Shown here: positions 23,537 through 38,600 of the stretch, piece after piece
How positions within the stretch are numbered: the stretch's first letter is position 1
Layout of the letters: the number at the start of each line of letters is the position of its first letter
Translations under genes and position numbers: made by a program
From: JBBIQS01 sp037442205
Lineage (GTDB): Bacteria; Myxococcota; Myxococcia; Myxococcales; UBA5297
Assembly: GCA_037442205.1 (NCBI GenBank)
Contig: JBBIQS010000057.1
Coordinates: 1 to 52,913, forward strand
Direction: 5' to 3'
Length of the DNA: 52,913 nt
Notes under the pieces: generated by a model
Told to the model about the DNA's origin: nothing
Databases searched by the model: none
Seen by the model: the letters and a program-made list of their open reading frames with translations, nothing else

Positions 23537-23602
23537 ATGCGGGTCCTGACCCGGATGTCGCTGCTGTTCTCAATCTTCGTGTCTCTCAACGTGGCGTTCG
23601 CC
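23537..23602 (+). other. Sec signal peptide of the giant protein
   Basis: Basic n-region MRVLTR, hydrophobic core LLFSIFVSL, and a cleavage motif AFA at residues 20-22. No lipobox cysteine, so type I signal peptidase cleavage is expected. Confidence 0.85.
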
Positions 23603-26600
23603 GTCGGGCCGAAGCCGTCGGTGTCGTCGGCCTATCCGCTGGCGCCGATCTCGATCGGCACCCCCACGGTCGAGGTGGGCTTCGACCTCGCCGGCACCTC
23701 GGACCAACTGACGGTGAGCGCCAAGGGTCTGTCCGCGACCGCTGGCACCTTCGCCGATGTCAGCCGCATGGTGGTGGTGCGCGACCAGGCTGGGGCCGTC
23801 TCGTTCCACGTCCTTCTTCCCCTGACGCAGGCCTTCCCTGCCGACGGCGTGCTGGACGTGATCGCGGTTCCCTCCGATTCCAGCGGCACTGCTGGCGACC
23901 CTCTCACCCTCCATCTTGACGCCCAGGCCAGCCCTCCGGCGATGGGCAGCTCACTGGCGGTTCGCGCCGACCCCGCAGCCAACAACATCATCGTCCAGGT
24001 CCCGTTCAGCGGCGATGTGGTCCTGGGCGAGCTGTCCATGGTCGGCGTCTCCAGCCGCACGCTGCGCGACCTGCACGGGAATCTGGCGGACGCCGAGTCG
24101 TCGGCCTTCGCCGTCGCCCATCGGATGAGTGCCCGACCGATGGCGAGCACCCCGGGCCAACTTGCCTTCGTGGTCCCGCTCTCGCTGGGGTCGCTGCCGC
24201 CGGACGGAGTGGTCATCGCCGACGTCGCTCTGAGCGACAGCTTCGGACGCACGGTCCACGGCTCGGCGGTCGAGTTCACCAGCACCACGCTCTTCGATCC
24301 CATTCTCGGCTTGACCGCCTCTCCGTCGCCGCTGCTGATGTCGCAGGGCTTCGGGCAGCGGCAGTCCCTAAGGGTCGTCGGCCATTTCGGCATGGCCGGC
24401 GAGGTCGACCTGAGCGGGCCGGGGCAGGGGGTGAGCTACCTCTCGCTGGACGAGTCGGTGGCGGTGGTCAGCGCCGACGGGGTGGTGTTGGCGCGGGCCA
24501 ACGGCGAGACCGACGTGCAGGTCAGCTACGGCGGCTACACCGAGCAAGTCCACGTCATCGTCGACTCGAGCGCCAAGATGCAGTCGGTGCAAGTGTTGCC
24601 GCCCGGCGCCACCATTCCTCGGGTCGGCTTGTCGCTGCAGCTGACCTTCTCCGGTGCTCTCGACGATGGCCGCCAGGTCGATTTGACCCCCGGTAGCCTG
24701 GGGACGGTTTGGACCAGCAGCGATCCCGGAATCATTTCGGTCACGCCGGACGGCAAGGCCACCTCGCACCGGCCTGGAACGGCGGTGATCTCCGCCCAGC
24801 AGGCTTCGTTCGTCGCCTCGCTGGTGGTGGATGCCCTCGACGGGCCGCCGCAGATCACGGTCTCGGCGCCTTCGTCGATCGTTGCCGGCGGCACCTTCCC
24901 GTTCATCGCCAACGTGGTGGACGACGTGGGAATCGATCACGTCGAGTTCCTGGTCAACGGGGTGCTGGCCTCCTCGCTCCAGCAGGCTCCCTACCAGCTC
25001 CAGGTCCAGGCGCCTCCTTTCGAGGGAGCGGCGATGACGCTGTCGGCCATCGCCGTCGACACCGCTCAGCACCGGGTCTCTTCGGCCACGGTCACGGTCA
25101 AGGTCGTGCCGCAGCCTGGCCCGAGCAGCAAACAGGTCGTCTACGAGGCGCCGATGCCGGGAGGCATCCTCATCGAGGGCCTGCCGCAGATCATCCGGGT
25201 CACCAGTGGCATCTGGCGGTCGGGCACCCTCTCGACCCTCGACTTCCAGGTCGCCAAGTTCTTCGTCAACGACGCCCCGCTTGGCACCTCGTCAATCCCG
25301 CGAGTCGAAGTCCGCATGGTTTGCGACGAAGAAAAAGGATGCCGCGGGATTCCGGTGCCGCTGTGGGAGCTGAGCTACGTGCCGCCGAAGGGGACGGCGG
25401 GGACCACCGCCGTCATCCGGGTCGACGCGGTGGATCGCTGGGGCCGGCCGGTCAACGGAGAAACCTCGATCGTCCGCATCGCGCCCAACACCGCGCCGCT
25501 GGTGGTCCTGCAGAGGCCAGCCGGGAGGACGGCGGACGCGGTCGCCGAGGTCCCGATGACTATCTCCGGGACGGTGTCCGACGACACGCTGCTCTACGGC
25601 GACAACCTGTCGCTGCTGGTCAACGGCAGCGTGGTCGCCCAGCAGCGCGTCAGCGGACCGGGGCTCAACGGCACCTCCGCCGACTCTCGCGCTTTCAGCT
25701 TCAGTTGGACTCCGCCGCGCTCGAGCATCGGGCGAGTTCTGCAGATGTCAGTGGAGGCGCTCGACGTTGGCCTGGCGCTGGGCTCGGCTTCGGTCGACGT
25801 CACGGTCCAAGCGCCGATGCCCCCGCAGGTGGCGATCCTCACTCCCGCCGGCCAGAGCTCGGCGGCGGTGGGCACCGTCTTGGAGCTGACCGCCGCCGTT
25901 CAAGCTCAGAGCGCCGGCGCCGTCCAGGTGTCGTGGTCGGTGAACGGAGCGCCGGTCGGCGTCAGCTCCTCGAACCCGTACCGGGTGCTCTATCCCATCG
26001 TTGTCGGGCTGGCCGGACAGACGCTGAGGCTCGTCGCCACTGCCGTGGACTCCAACGGCAACCAGGGGACCGCCGAGATTACGACTTTCGCGACGGTCGA
26101 CAGCTCGCCCCCGACCGCCGCAATCGTCACTCCGCGCGACCAGTCCGGGCTGACCGAGAGCGTTCCCGACAGCGCCGATCTGCTGGTGACCGTGGCTGGC
26201 ATCGACAACGTCGGCGTCTCCCGGGTCGAGGTGTTGTTCGACGGAGTGGTGGTCCTCGAGGACAAGACACCCGGGACCAACGCGGGCAGCGCCGGCTCGT
26301 TCCTGACCCACGCCGTCATCCCCGCGGCCCAGCTCAAACCAGACGGCGACCACAAGATCTCGGCGCGCGCCTACGATCCCTCGGGAAACGTGGGAGTGGC
26401 GCCGACGGCGACCATTCACACCAAGGCCGACCAGCCGCCGACGGTGAAGTTCGCCCGGCCGGCCAATGGATCGAAGGCCTACCTGCGCACCACGCTCGAA
26501 GTGGTGGTCGACGCCAGCGACGACGTGGCGGTAAGCAAGGTCGAGCTGCTGGCGGACGGCATCAGCTTGGGCGTCAAGACCGCGCCTCCCTATCGGTTTT

Positions 26601-29600
26601 CCAGCCAGCTGACCGGTCAGGCTCGGACGGTAAATCTGCAGGCAGTGGCCACCGACAGCGCGAGCCAGATCTCGAGCGCCGCGATCCAGGTCCAGGCGGT
26701 GCCGGACGACCAGGCCCCGCTGGTGGCCTTCCGGTCGCCCACCGGCGGCGGCAAGGTCTTCGCGGGACGCACTGTCCCGGTGAGCGTGGTGGCCACCGAT
26801 GTGGTGGAGATCTCCAAGATCGAGCTCTTCCTCAATGGCTCTTCGCAAGGAGCACAGACCCAGGGGCAGCCGCTCGGGCTCTACACCCTCTTCACCTGGC
26901 AGTTGGCGGTGCCCGCCAGCGCCGCGGGAAGTACGCTCAGCCTGAAGGCGGTTGCCAGCAACCCGGGCAACCTCACGGGTGAGAGGACGATCTCGGTCGA
27001 CGCGGTCGCCGACCAGCCGCCCGTGGTCTCGATCGTCGCGCCCGCCTCCGGGGCCGCCTATCTCGAGGGGCAGGACGTGAAGATGTCGGTGACCGTCGCC
27101 GACGACGACGGAGTCATCGGCTTGGTCCCGACTTCGGGAGGGCAGCCGCTGCTGCCGCTGCCGTCGACGGGACCGGTGATCGACACCAGCCAGCAGCTCG
27201 TGTTCACCGTCCCGGCGCCGATCATTTCCAAGAACCAGCCGCCGACGGTGGGCGCGCTGGCGAGGGACACCGGCGGACAGACCGGAAGCACCGAGGTGTC
27301 GCTGCGGGTCGACCGCGATCTCGAGCCCCCCAGCGCCGTGCTGACCGCACCCGTGGCTTCGTCCAAGGCGATGGAGGTCACTCAGGGCGGCTCCATCGCG
27401 TTGCGCGTGGAGACCAGCGACAACGTCAAGGTCTCCGGGGGCCAGGTGCTCGTCGATGGTGAGCGCCAGTTCGACATCTGGGGCTCGGACCTGGTCGCTT
27501 CCAGCGATGGCCACCTCGAGCAGACCAAGATCCTCAACCCACTGCAGCCAGGGAAGATCATCGTCGACGAGCGTTACCTGGCCACCTATACCGGCGTGCT
27601 GCGGTTCGCGAAGTTCGCACCCGGCCAGCACTCGATGGTGGTCCGGGTCTTCGATCCGGCGGGAAACAGCACCAATACCGCGACGGTTCTCTTCAACATT
27701 ACTCCGGTGGTGGATCGCGACCCGCCTCGGGTGGCTCTGAAGATCGAGGAAACCCCGTCGACCGAGGTGTGCATCGCCGGCTCCACCGTGACCGCCACGG
27801 TCAACGTCGTGGACGACGTGCTGGTGAGCAGCTTCGCGCTCTCGCTGGACGGGACGGCCATCCCCACGCCCGACTTCCAGGTTGCGGGAGGCTACTACGA
27901 CCAGATTCCGGTGGTGCTGCCGCAGCTCGATGCCTTCGGGCCTCGGCAGGTGGTCTTGCTCGCCGCCGCCACCGACAGCGTCGGCCACAGCGGCCAGGCG
28001 AGCGCGAGCTGCCTGCTGTCTCCGGACGAGCCGCCCACCGTGGCTCTGTCCGCTCCAGCGCCCGGAGCGCCGCTGGTCGAGGAGCAGCTGCAGCGGATCG
28101 GCCTCCAGACCGAGGACGACGTGAAGGTCTCCTCCGGCTTCGCGGCGCTGTCGACCTCCGCGATCTCCACTGCCAGTCCCACCGCGTTGACCTTCGCCGC
28201 TCCTCTGGCGGCCGCGGGGCCCGGCAGCGCGACGGCCTCGCTCAAGCTCGGCGAGGATCTTCAGGCCTCGGCCGTCGTCCGGGATTCCAAGATCGTCGTC
28301 TCGCCGCCGTCATCTTCTTATCTGGGTAAGCTTCCCGGGCGGCTGCTCCTGACGGTCGCGCCTGGAGCGGACGGGATCTCGGGCGCGACTGCCCAGGTGA
28401 CCTATCGCTACCACATTCGCCCTGGGCAAGAGAGCTCGGCCGGTGCGCTCTCCTTCCTGCAAGCGGCCCCCGGCGGGCGCCGAACCGTCGTCCTGTCGGC
28501 GCCGGATTACCGCGCGGATCTCTCCTCTGATCCTGCCTATGTCGACGTCCGCGAGGTCGAGATCGAGCTGGTATCCACTGGCTCCGCCTCGGCGCCCCTG
28601 GTGAATCGGCTGGGGATCGTCTACCCGGTCGAACCCTATGAGGCACTTCAGTTCCGGGTTCGGGCAGCTGGGGAGATGGTGGCGGCGCTCCCGCTGCCGA
28701 GCATGAACGCCAAGCCCGGGGCGACCAAGGACACGCTTGCCGGCATCCGGCTGCCGATGGGATGGTCGCCCGCTCCGGTGAGACTGTCGGCGGTGGTGTT
28801 CGACACTGCCGGGCACAGCGTCACCGCATCCCAAGCTCAGCTCGCCCAGCCCGACCGGCAGGAGCCGGCGGTGTCTTTGGTGTCGCCACGCAACGGCGGC
28901 TCGGTCGTGGCCGATGCGCCGTTCAAGGTTGACGTCTGGTCGAGCGACAACGTGGCGGTGGAGAGCATCGACCTGTTGGTCGATGGCGTGCCCCGAGACA
29001 TGGTGCGGCCGTGGACGGACGGCAAGGGGCAATTCGAGCTGACGCTTCCGTTGCCTGACCTCGGCGCGCCGGTGGCTCTGGCGGCGGTGGCTCGCGACTG
29101 GGCCGGGAACGCGTCCACCAGCGCTCCGACGTTCGTCACCGTCCTTCCCGACAAGCCGCCGTCGATTCACTTCGAAGCTCTCTCCTCGAGCCTGGAGCGG
29201 ATCACCGACGCCGAGCTTCAGAGCGGATACGTCTCCCTGCGGCAGGGCGAGCCGGCGGACCTCTACTTCAGCGGCCTGGACGACGTCGGCATCGTTCGGC
29301 TGACCGTCGACTACAACGGCCAGCGGCTGGTCGACGAACCATACGCGCCGAGCCGGCCGTCAGTGTGGAGAGCGGTCACGATCACTCCTCCGATCGCGGC
29401 CGACGGGACTCCGAGCGTGGTGCTGGTCTCGGCGGTCGACACCAAGGGGCAGACCGACACCGCGCGGCTGATCATCGTGGGTCGAAAGACCGAGCCTCCG
29501 GTGGTGGCCTTCGCCGCTCCCTTGGACGGGTCGACGATCGCCGACGGCAGCATCCAGCTCGGCTACCAGATCGTCGCCGGCGACGACCTTGGGCTGGACA

Positions 29601-32600
29601 GGTACCAGATCCTCATCAACGGTCGCTTGGCCGCCAGCGGCCACATCAACAGCTGCAACAGCTACGGTCTGGATTGTCTCCGACCGATTGAGATCGTCCC
29701 AGACCATCTCGGCGAGGACGGGTTGCCCATCGCCCAGGATGCCAACGTCCGCAACGCCGCCAAGGTCCTTCCGGCGCCGTATAACGACGTGACGCGGCTG
29801 AAGATGGCCAAAGGCATCATTCAGCTGCCGGCCGGGTTCGTGGCTCTGGATCCGACGCGGACGCACACCACCATCGATGTCCGTGCCACGGTGACTGATA
29901 TCGAGGGGCTGCAGTCGGTCGTCGATTCGCAGGTGGAGGTGGTGCCGGATACCGAGCCACCGGTGGCGGAGATCCTGCGGCCCACCTTGAGCGAGCAGGT
30001 CATCGAGCAGACCCCGATGCTGGTGCAGGTCGCGGCGCACGACAACGTGTTCGTCGACCAGGTCCAGATAGTCGCCGGAACCGATCCAAACAACCTCGCG
30101 GTCGTGCACCAGGAGGGCGGTTTCCCTCCGGTCAACGCGGTTTCGGGGTCTGACTTTTCGGTCTATGCGCCGCTGGTTGAGTACGAGCTGACCGTGCCCT
30201 CTCTGACCGCGCTGGGCGCCACCGGGTTTGCGCCGTTCTTTGTCGGCGCCAGGGCGAAGGACATCAATGGGAATTGGAGCGCCTTGTTCATCCAGCCGGT
30301 GAACATCGTTCCCGACATTCCGCCTGCGGTCTCCATTGTCTCGCCGTCCGATGGCGCCTCGGTGGTCGCCGGGAGCGCGGCGACGGTGCTCGTCGCCGCC
30401 CAGGACGACGTGGCCATCGCCAGCGTGCAGCTGTCGGTGGACGGCGCCCCCATCGTCCCCACGCTGTACGCGCCTCCGTTCGCCTTCCAGGTGCCAGTCC
30501 CGACGGCGGCCGCCGAGATGTCGCTGCACGCGCGGGCGGTCGACTCCTTCGGCCACACCGTGGACAGCCAGTTGGTTCGCCTCTCGGTGGTGGCAGATCA
30601 AGCTCCCACCGTGGAGATAGCCTATCCGCGCCCGGGCTTGAGCCTGGTCGAAGGGAGGGACATCCAGTTCCTGGTGGCGGCGCAGGACGACGTGGGAATC
30701 ACCGGGGTCGAGGCCAGCGTCGAAGGCGGGCTCAACGGACCGGTGCGCTTCGCCAGCAGCGCCCGGCCGTACGCCTTCCGATTGCCGCTGCCCTACGGCA
30801 CCGCCGGGCGCACCCTGACCTTCCACGCCAAGGCGCGCGACACCGCCGGTCACACCACCGTGGCTCCGGACATCAGCGTGCCGGTGATCAAGGACACCGT
30901 CCCGCCGACGATCTCGTTCATCAGCCCGGCGGACGGCTCCCAGATGATCGAGGGAGCCAGCCTGGCCATGGAGGCGCGGGCCGACGACAACATCGGCGTG
31001 GCCAGCGTGGCCTTCTCGCTCGGGAGCACGCCGCTGGCGACGATGCCCGCGCCGCCCTACCGGTTCACCTACCGCATTCCCAAGGGGACGGCCGGCCAGT
31101 TCCTGGCCTTCTCCGCCCAGGCCACCGACACCTCGGGCAACCAGACCACGGTGACCAGGACGATCCAGGCCATCACCGACGACCCGCCGGCGATCACCTT
31201 GACCCCGCCCACCCGGTTCGTGGCGGGAGTGCCGTACACCCTGCGCGCGGCCGCTTCCGATGACACCGGGATATCGTACGTCGCCTTCCTGCTGGGCCAG
31301 TCCTCACCGCCGCCAGAGATCGGCCGGCGCTACCTGCTGCCCTACGAGCACATCTTCACACCCGACGCCAGCTTGGTCGGCAAGCAGGTCCAGGTGCAGG
31401 CGAGCGCCATGGACCTGGCGGGGCAGACCACGCTTTCGGCGCCGGTGATGGTGCCGGTGGTGGCCAACCAGCCTCCAGTCGTCTCCATCGTCAGACCGCT
31501 CAGCGGGGCAGTGGTTTTCGACGGCGGGCACGTGCGCATCGAGGCCCAGGCCTCGGACCCCGACGACAAGGTGGCGCAGGTCGTCTTCCTGGTCGACGGC
31601 AAGCGGGTCTCGGCCACCACGACGGCGGCGGGGATTCCCGGCGCTCCGACCATCTTCGTCGGTGACTTCGTCGTTCCGGTGGGCGGCGGCAATCGCACCT
31701 TCACGCTGACCGCGGTGGCCAGCGACAGCACCGGCCAGCAGACGGTCTCCGCCCCGGTGGTGATCGGCACTGTCCACGACACGGTGCCGCCATTGGTGCA
31801 GGTGGTGGACCCTCCGGCGTTCGACGTGGTGACCGAGGGCGATATCTTCCAGGTGTCGGCGGCTGCGGAAGACAACGTCTCGGTGGCCAGCGTCGAGTTC
31901 TTCTCTCAGGGCACCTCAATCGGCTCGACGGCGGTGGCAGGGGTGAGCGCCGCCAACCGCTCGCTCTACAAGGTGCCGTGGCTGCCGCCCACCGGGTTGG
32001 CGGGCCAGATGCAGGTGCTGTCGGCCTCGGCGAAGGACCCGGCCCTCAACCTTGGGACCTCCGAGCCCATCTCGGTTGAGCTGGGGCTCCGGCCGGCGCA
32101 TCAAGTCGCTGTGGTCGCCGATCACCATCAGGAGGTGTCGGCTCTTTCCGCGCGGGGCGACGGGATGGCGCTTGTGGGATTTGCCAATCCCAAGTCGCCC
32201 ATCAATGGCGTGCGCGTGGCGGCGCTCCAGGAAGCGGGGCTCCAGGCGATGGGCTCGGCGCCGGTGGCCGGCCCGCCGGTCGGGCTCGCCTTTGCCGGGA
32301 GCCTGGCGCTGGTGACCAGCGACCTTCTCACCCAGGACAACCAGCCTCCCGTGCCTCCGGCCTTTACCGTCGTCGACATCTCGAATCCCGTGGTTCCGGT
32401 GGTCCGGGGAAGTGTCGATCTGGCCACCAAGCCCGAGATCGGGCTGGTGGCGCGCGACCACCTGGCGTTCGTGGCGGATGGCGCCATGGGCGTGGTCCTC
32501 ATCGACATTGGCGATCCGGCCGCCCCGCAGCGCATTTCGACCGTGCCCATCGTCGGCGATGCCCGGGACCTCGCGCTGGCGGGAGACCTGCTGCTGGTCG

Positions 32601-35600
32601 CCGGTGGGAGCGCCGGGCTGCGCATCCTCGATCCGACCCGGCCGTATCTCCCCGAGCTCGGCTTCGCGGCGGTGCCGGGCAAGGCGGTCGCGGTCCGTGC
32701 GGTCGGCAAGCGTGCCTTCGTGGGGTGCGAGGGACCGGGCGCGTCGCTGGCCGTGATCGACATCTCGGATCCGACCAAGCCGGTGCTCCTGTCGCTGCTC
32801 TCCAATACGCCCAAGCGCCGCGACGTCATGGCCAGCGGGCTGGTGAGTGTGGCCGCCGGTGGCGATCTGGCGATTGCCGCTGGCCAGTGGCTCGATCAGG
32901 TCGGCGAGCCGGTCAAGGGGATGTTCTCCGCCGCGGTGGTTCGGGCGGACGGCGTCGCACGCACCTTTGTCCACGCCAACATGCCCTGGGCAAGCCCGGT
33001 GGCGCTGGCCGGGGATCCGCTGGCGCTGATGGGCCGGGATTCGCTGGCGAGCTTCGTTCTTCCGCAGCTGTTGGTGGTCGGTGTCTCTCCGGCCGATGGG
33101 GCAGACCAGGTCGCCTTGGCAGCTCCGGAGCTGGGCATCGAGGTCGAGTTGTCCGCCCCGCCCGATCCGGCCACGGTTGCCTCCGCGGTGACCCTGCGGG
33201 CGCTGGATTCGGCCCTGGGGCCGGCAGTGCCTATCTCGGTCGCGGTCACTGGCCAGCGGATCGCGGTGACGCCCGCGGCGGCGCTCTCTCCGGCGACTCG
33301 ATACTTCCTCGCGTTGGAGACCACCATCGCGACGGCCGACGGACTCGCGCTGCAGGAGCGGTACGTCACCTCTTTCCGTACCCGGGCGTCGGCCGGCATT
33401 CCGCCGACGCTGTCGGCGGTGATGCCGCCTTCCGGACCTGAGGAGGGAGGGACGACCGTCACGCTTTCCGGGAGCCACTTCGCGCCCGGGGCGCGGGTCT
33501 ACTTCTCAGGCTTCGAGGGGACCAATGTCCAGGTGGCCGCCGACGGCAATTCGCTGACCACGGTCACTCCGCCGCAGATGCAGGGTCCTGTGCTGGTCGC
33601 GGTGGTCAACCCCGACGGCCTGCAGGCCTCGCTGCTCGGCGGATACGTCTATCTGCCAATCCTCGAGGTGAACTTCGTGGTGCCGGCCACGGGGAGCCTG
33701 GCCGGTGGCACCTTGATCGACATTTCCGGGTCGGGATTCGAGCGAGGGGCCTTGGTCCAGATTGGCGGCAGCCCCGCCAGCCAGGTGGCAGTGCTGTCGC
33801 CTGGCCGAATTCGCGTCAAGACTCCGCCGGGTCCCTTCGGTCCGGCCGATGTGCTGGTGTCCAACCCCGACGGCAAGCGCGCCTTGGCGACCGGCGCTTT
33901 CTTCTACTCGGACCTGGTGCGGACCTCGGTGGTGGCGCGCTACAACCCGCTCCTCGACGGCCCCATCCGCCCGGCCCAAGACCTGGCGCGCGGCGAGCCG
34001 CGGCGCGTAGTGCTGGCAGAGAGCCGGGCGTGGGTCATTTCCTCGGCCAGCATCCTCACTGGCGCACAAGACGCGGCGAGCCTGCTGGCCAATAGCGTCC
34101 AAGGCTCGCTGGCCGTCGTCGATCTGTCGCAGCCGGCGGCGCCGCACATCAGCGGCGGGCTCTCGTTCCCGCCGCCCTACGACCCGAAGGCGCTGGCGCT
34201 CCGGAACGGGCTGGCCTACGTGTTGGCCGAAGGGCCGTCACTTCCCTATGTCGACGTGCAAGGGGAGGGCGGTCCCTCGCTGCTGGTGGTGGATGGGAGC
34301 GATCCCACGCAGCCGGTGCTCGTCTCGACGACCCAGTTCAACGGCACCGCCTACGATCTGGCGCTGGCCGACGACCTGGCGCTGGTTGCCGCGGGCGACA
34401 CCGGGTTGGTGCTGCTCGACCTCTCGATCCCGACTCATCCGGTGATCCTGGGGGCGGTGACGAATTTCGCGGTCAATGGGACGGTGGCCCCGCGCTCGGT
34501 CCGGCGAGTTGTCACCTTCGGCAGCCACGCGCTGGTCGCTGTCGCTCAGCCCGGCTTCGGCGGCTTCAGTTGGGTCGTGGTCGACCTTGCGCTTCCGGGG
34601 CTTCCGGTCGTGGCCCAGGTCGGTGGTGCCGGTGAGGACGATCAGGCGTCCGCGCGTGCGCTGAGGGGACTGCTGTCGTTGAGCGGGCCCCTCCAGTCAC
34701 TGTCTCTTTCTCCCCCGGCGCGATCGCGTCAGGCGGCTGAGATTTCCGGACTCATCAACCGAACCAAGTTTGGGCGTTCGGCAATTGGACCGCACCTCGC
34801 GGCTGCTGCTGGTAGCTCAGGAGCTGCGCTGGTCCAGATTCTGGCGCTGGGCGACCCGGCTCACCCGGTGTCAGTCGATGCGGTGGATCTGTTCCCTGCG
34901 GGGGAGCTCGCCGACGTCGCCATCGACCGGGACCTCGTCGTGGCCTCGGTCAAGAGCATCGCAAAGGAAGGGGCCAAATCCAACGACGCGCTGGAGGTGA
35001 TCCAGCTCCCATTCCCGATGGTCGTCGGCGTGGCTCCCGAGGAGGATGCCCAAGGGGTTCCGCCCAGCGCCCCGATCTCCGTCCGGATGAACCGCGCAGT
35101 CTCCGATGCCAATTCGACTACCGTCCGGTTGATTCGCAGCGACGGATCGGCCGCCGGCACCGCGGTGGATGCGGCGGTTAGCCTCTCGGGGACGACGCTC
35201 ACCATCGCCCCGGGCTCGCCGCTGGCTCCGTCGGCGACCTACACCTTGCGCGTCGAGGGACTGCACGATGCGGTGACCGGCTCGCCCATGCCGGCTCCTT
35301 TCTCGATGACCTTCGGCACCGCGTCGAGCCCAGTGGCCGTGCCAGTGACGCTCTCGAAGCTGACCCCGCGCCAGGGCCCGGTGGCGGGAGGAACGACCGT
35401 CACTCTGAGCGGCACCGGCTTCCAGCAGGGGATGGAAGTCCGCTTCGCGGGCGCCATAGCCAACCTCAACTCGGTCTCGCCGGACGGCACGACAGCGGTG
35501 GTGACGACCCCGCCGAACGGTGTGGGAGCCGCCGCGTTGAGCATCCGCACGCCCTCGGGAACGGGGCTGTCGCGCATCGGCGCCTACCTCTACGTGCAGC

Positions 35601-38600
35601 AGCTCTCGCTCGCTTCGGTGACGCCCAGCCGCGGGCCGTCCTCGGGCGGAACCCGGGTGGTGATCCAGGGAACGGGCTTCGAGCCTGGGGGCGACGTCAA
35701 GGTCTTCTTCGCCGATCTGCCCGCGCTCCAGGTCCGGGTCCTGGGCCTGAACACCATCGAGTGCAACACGCCGTTCGGCCTGCACGGTGCGGTCGACGTG
35801 TCGGTGCAGAACCCCGATGGCACCAAGGTGACTTTGGCGGGAGCCTTCACCTTTGATCAGCCGACGGGTTCCTCGGTGAACCTCGGCGGGCGAATCAGAG
35901 ACGCCATCGTCATCGGCGACCTGGCCTACGTGGCCGTTGGTTCCGGGGTGACGGTCGTCGACTTGTCCGGGCTGGAGCGCTTCGGTCCGACGGCCGGCCT
36001 GCTGATTCCTCCGGACCGCCGCGCCGAGCTGGTAGATCGGAACAAGGACGGATTGGACGACAGGATCATCGGCTGGGTGTCGCTGGGCGGGGAGATCCGC
36101 TCGCTCTCCTATCCTCCCAGCGGCGGGACCATCCTCTACGCCGGTACCCGGACATTCGATACGGACGGACGCTCACCAACGTGGGGCCAACCGATTCGCG
36201 GGGACGTGTACCAGATCGACTTCAGCGACCCGGAAAACCCGGTGGTGCTGTCCGCCAAGCAGGCGGGCAAGGAAGGCGCCTACGCGGTGGACGGCCGGGA
36301 TGACCGGCTGCTGGTGGCTGCAGGCAAGACCGGGCTGCAGGCCTTCGATTCGACCCACGGGCTCTTCCAGCTGAACACCACTGCTTCGGTGCCCGGGGCC
36401 CAGGGGCTGGTGGTCCACGAGGGGCTAGCCCTGGTGGCCCTCGGCACTCGAAATCTCCAGACGGACGCGGTCACGGGCGGGCAGCTGTCGGCGTGGTCGG
36501 TCGTGTCGAACCCGGCGCTGCTGGGATCGATGCCGCTGTCGGTGCAGCGCGTTCGTCGGCTGGGAACGGTTGCGGTGGCCGCCGCCGGCGCCGACGGGCT
36601 GGTGCTGGTCGATGCCGCCAATCCCGCGTCGCTGCAGAAGATCGCTTCGGTGGACGTCGGCGGCTTCGCCTGGGACGTGTCGCTGTCGGGGAATCTGGCC
36701 TACGTAGCGGCGGGGGCGGCCGGCATCGCGGTAGTCGATCTCTCCGATCTGCTGCACCCGAAGGTCCTGTACCACGTCAGCGGCGCCAAGGGCGGCGTCG
36801 CGACCTCGGTGGCGGTGGGCGGCAACGTGCTGCTGAGCGCGCGCGACCGCGGGACGCTGGGCTGGTCGCTGGACTTCGGCGAGCCGGGTGTCCTCTCGGT
36901 CACCTCGGCGACCGTGGCCCAGGGCCAGCTGGTCCCGCTCGATTTGCCTTCGGTAATGGTGACCTGCTCGACCGCCGTCTCCGCCGCCAGCGCGGTGTCG
37001 GCCTTCTCGCTCACGATCGATGGTGTTCCGGTCCCTGGCACTCTCGAGGCCGGCACTCCGGATGGCCCGCCGGTGAGCACGCTGCTGTTCCGGCTGGCCG
37101 GGCCGCTTCCGCCCAACGCGCAGGTTCACCTGTCGGTTTCGACCGCGCTCACCACGCCCGACGGAATCGCGCTCGTTTCTCCCTTCGACCGCGACTTCCA
37201 GACCGCCGCCGGGCCGGGGCCAATCCCCATCGTCCAGCAAGTGGTGCCGCGCATCGGCCCAACCGCCGGCGGAACCTTCAGCGACGTGCTGGGCTCGGGC
37301 TTCGACAGCAACTCGGTGGTGAAGATCGGCGGTGTGGAGGCGACCGTTCTGGCGGCCTCCTCCACCCGCTTGGCGTTGACTGTGCCGCCCGGGCTCCCTG
37401 GACTTTCCGACGTCGAGGTGATCAACCCATCCGGCCTGAGTGGACGGCGCTCCGGCGGCTACTTCTACGTGGCGCCAATCCTGGTGGCCAAGACCACGCC
37501 GCGCTTCTTCAACCCCAAGGGAGGAAGCGTCCTGGAGATCGAGGGGACGAGCTTCCTGCCGCCGTGGACGAGCGTGTTGGGCTCGACGCGGGTGTTGGTG
37601 CGCGGGCTGCCGGCGCTCTCGGTCACGGTGAAGTCGCTGGAGCAGATCACCGCCGTGGCGCCCCCAGGCTTCTTTGGCGCGGCCGACGTGGTGGTGGCTT
37701 CGGCGGATGGCATCGAGAGGGTCAGCTCGCCTGAGCCGCACGGCTACGGTCTCTCCTTTACCGGCCAGGCGACCGCGGCGCTAGTAAGGCCGGGAGCGCT
37801 GGCGTCCGACCCGTCTTCTCCGTTGTTGGTCTACTCGTCGGCCGGATCCTCGGGGCAGGGCAACAAGTTCGACCAGCCCTTCACCGGCGTCTTCATGGGC
37901 GCCGCGACGGTGCCCGAGTCATTCCGCGTCGCTAGCTACGACGTGGCGCTTCCGGGGAAACCGCGGGTCGCGGGCGGGCAGATCGTCAATCCGCCCACCG
38001 CCGACGTCGACCGGCTCTACGCCACGCTGATCGGCCGCCTCCCGGCGGAGGGGAAGCCGGACGTGGAGATCCTTCCGGACTCCCTCGGGGTGGCGGTATC
38101 GGGCCACAACGTCCTCATCGCCAATGGCGAGAGCGGCTTGGTGATCCTCGACGGCAGCGATCCGATGATGTTGACGATGCTGGGGTGGGCCAGCCTCGAT
38201 GGAAGCTTCGCCACGCGAATCCTGCCGCAGCCCAACGGCGCCCTGGTCGTGAACAATGAGATGGGCACCGAAGGCTGTCAGCCAGCGGGAGAAGTCATCC
38301 GCGGATACACCGCTCCGCTCGCCTTCATCGATACCCGCTCGGTGGCCGATCCCCTGGTCGTTGGAAGCATCTCGGCACCTATCAACGAGGAGATCTTCGG
38401 AGCCGTCGTCTCGAAGGGGCGGCTGTACGTGGTCGGCGGAAGCCACGGCGGTGGCAAGTACGGGCCCAAACCGTATCCCTTGCCTCCTCCCCAGCCGCCG
38501 TACTTCACCGAGGCCCCCGGTCAGCGCACGGACTACTGCGGCGGGACGCATCCGAGCGGCGGACTCTACGTCTACAGCTCTGCCAGCTCCGGTGCGTCGG

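Noticed and set aside
24709..26982. 757-codon plus-strand ORF in another frame inside the giant gene
   Set aside because: Low-complexity Arg/Gly-rich translation; the domain-bearing frame is the one starting at 23537.
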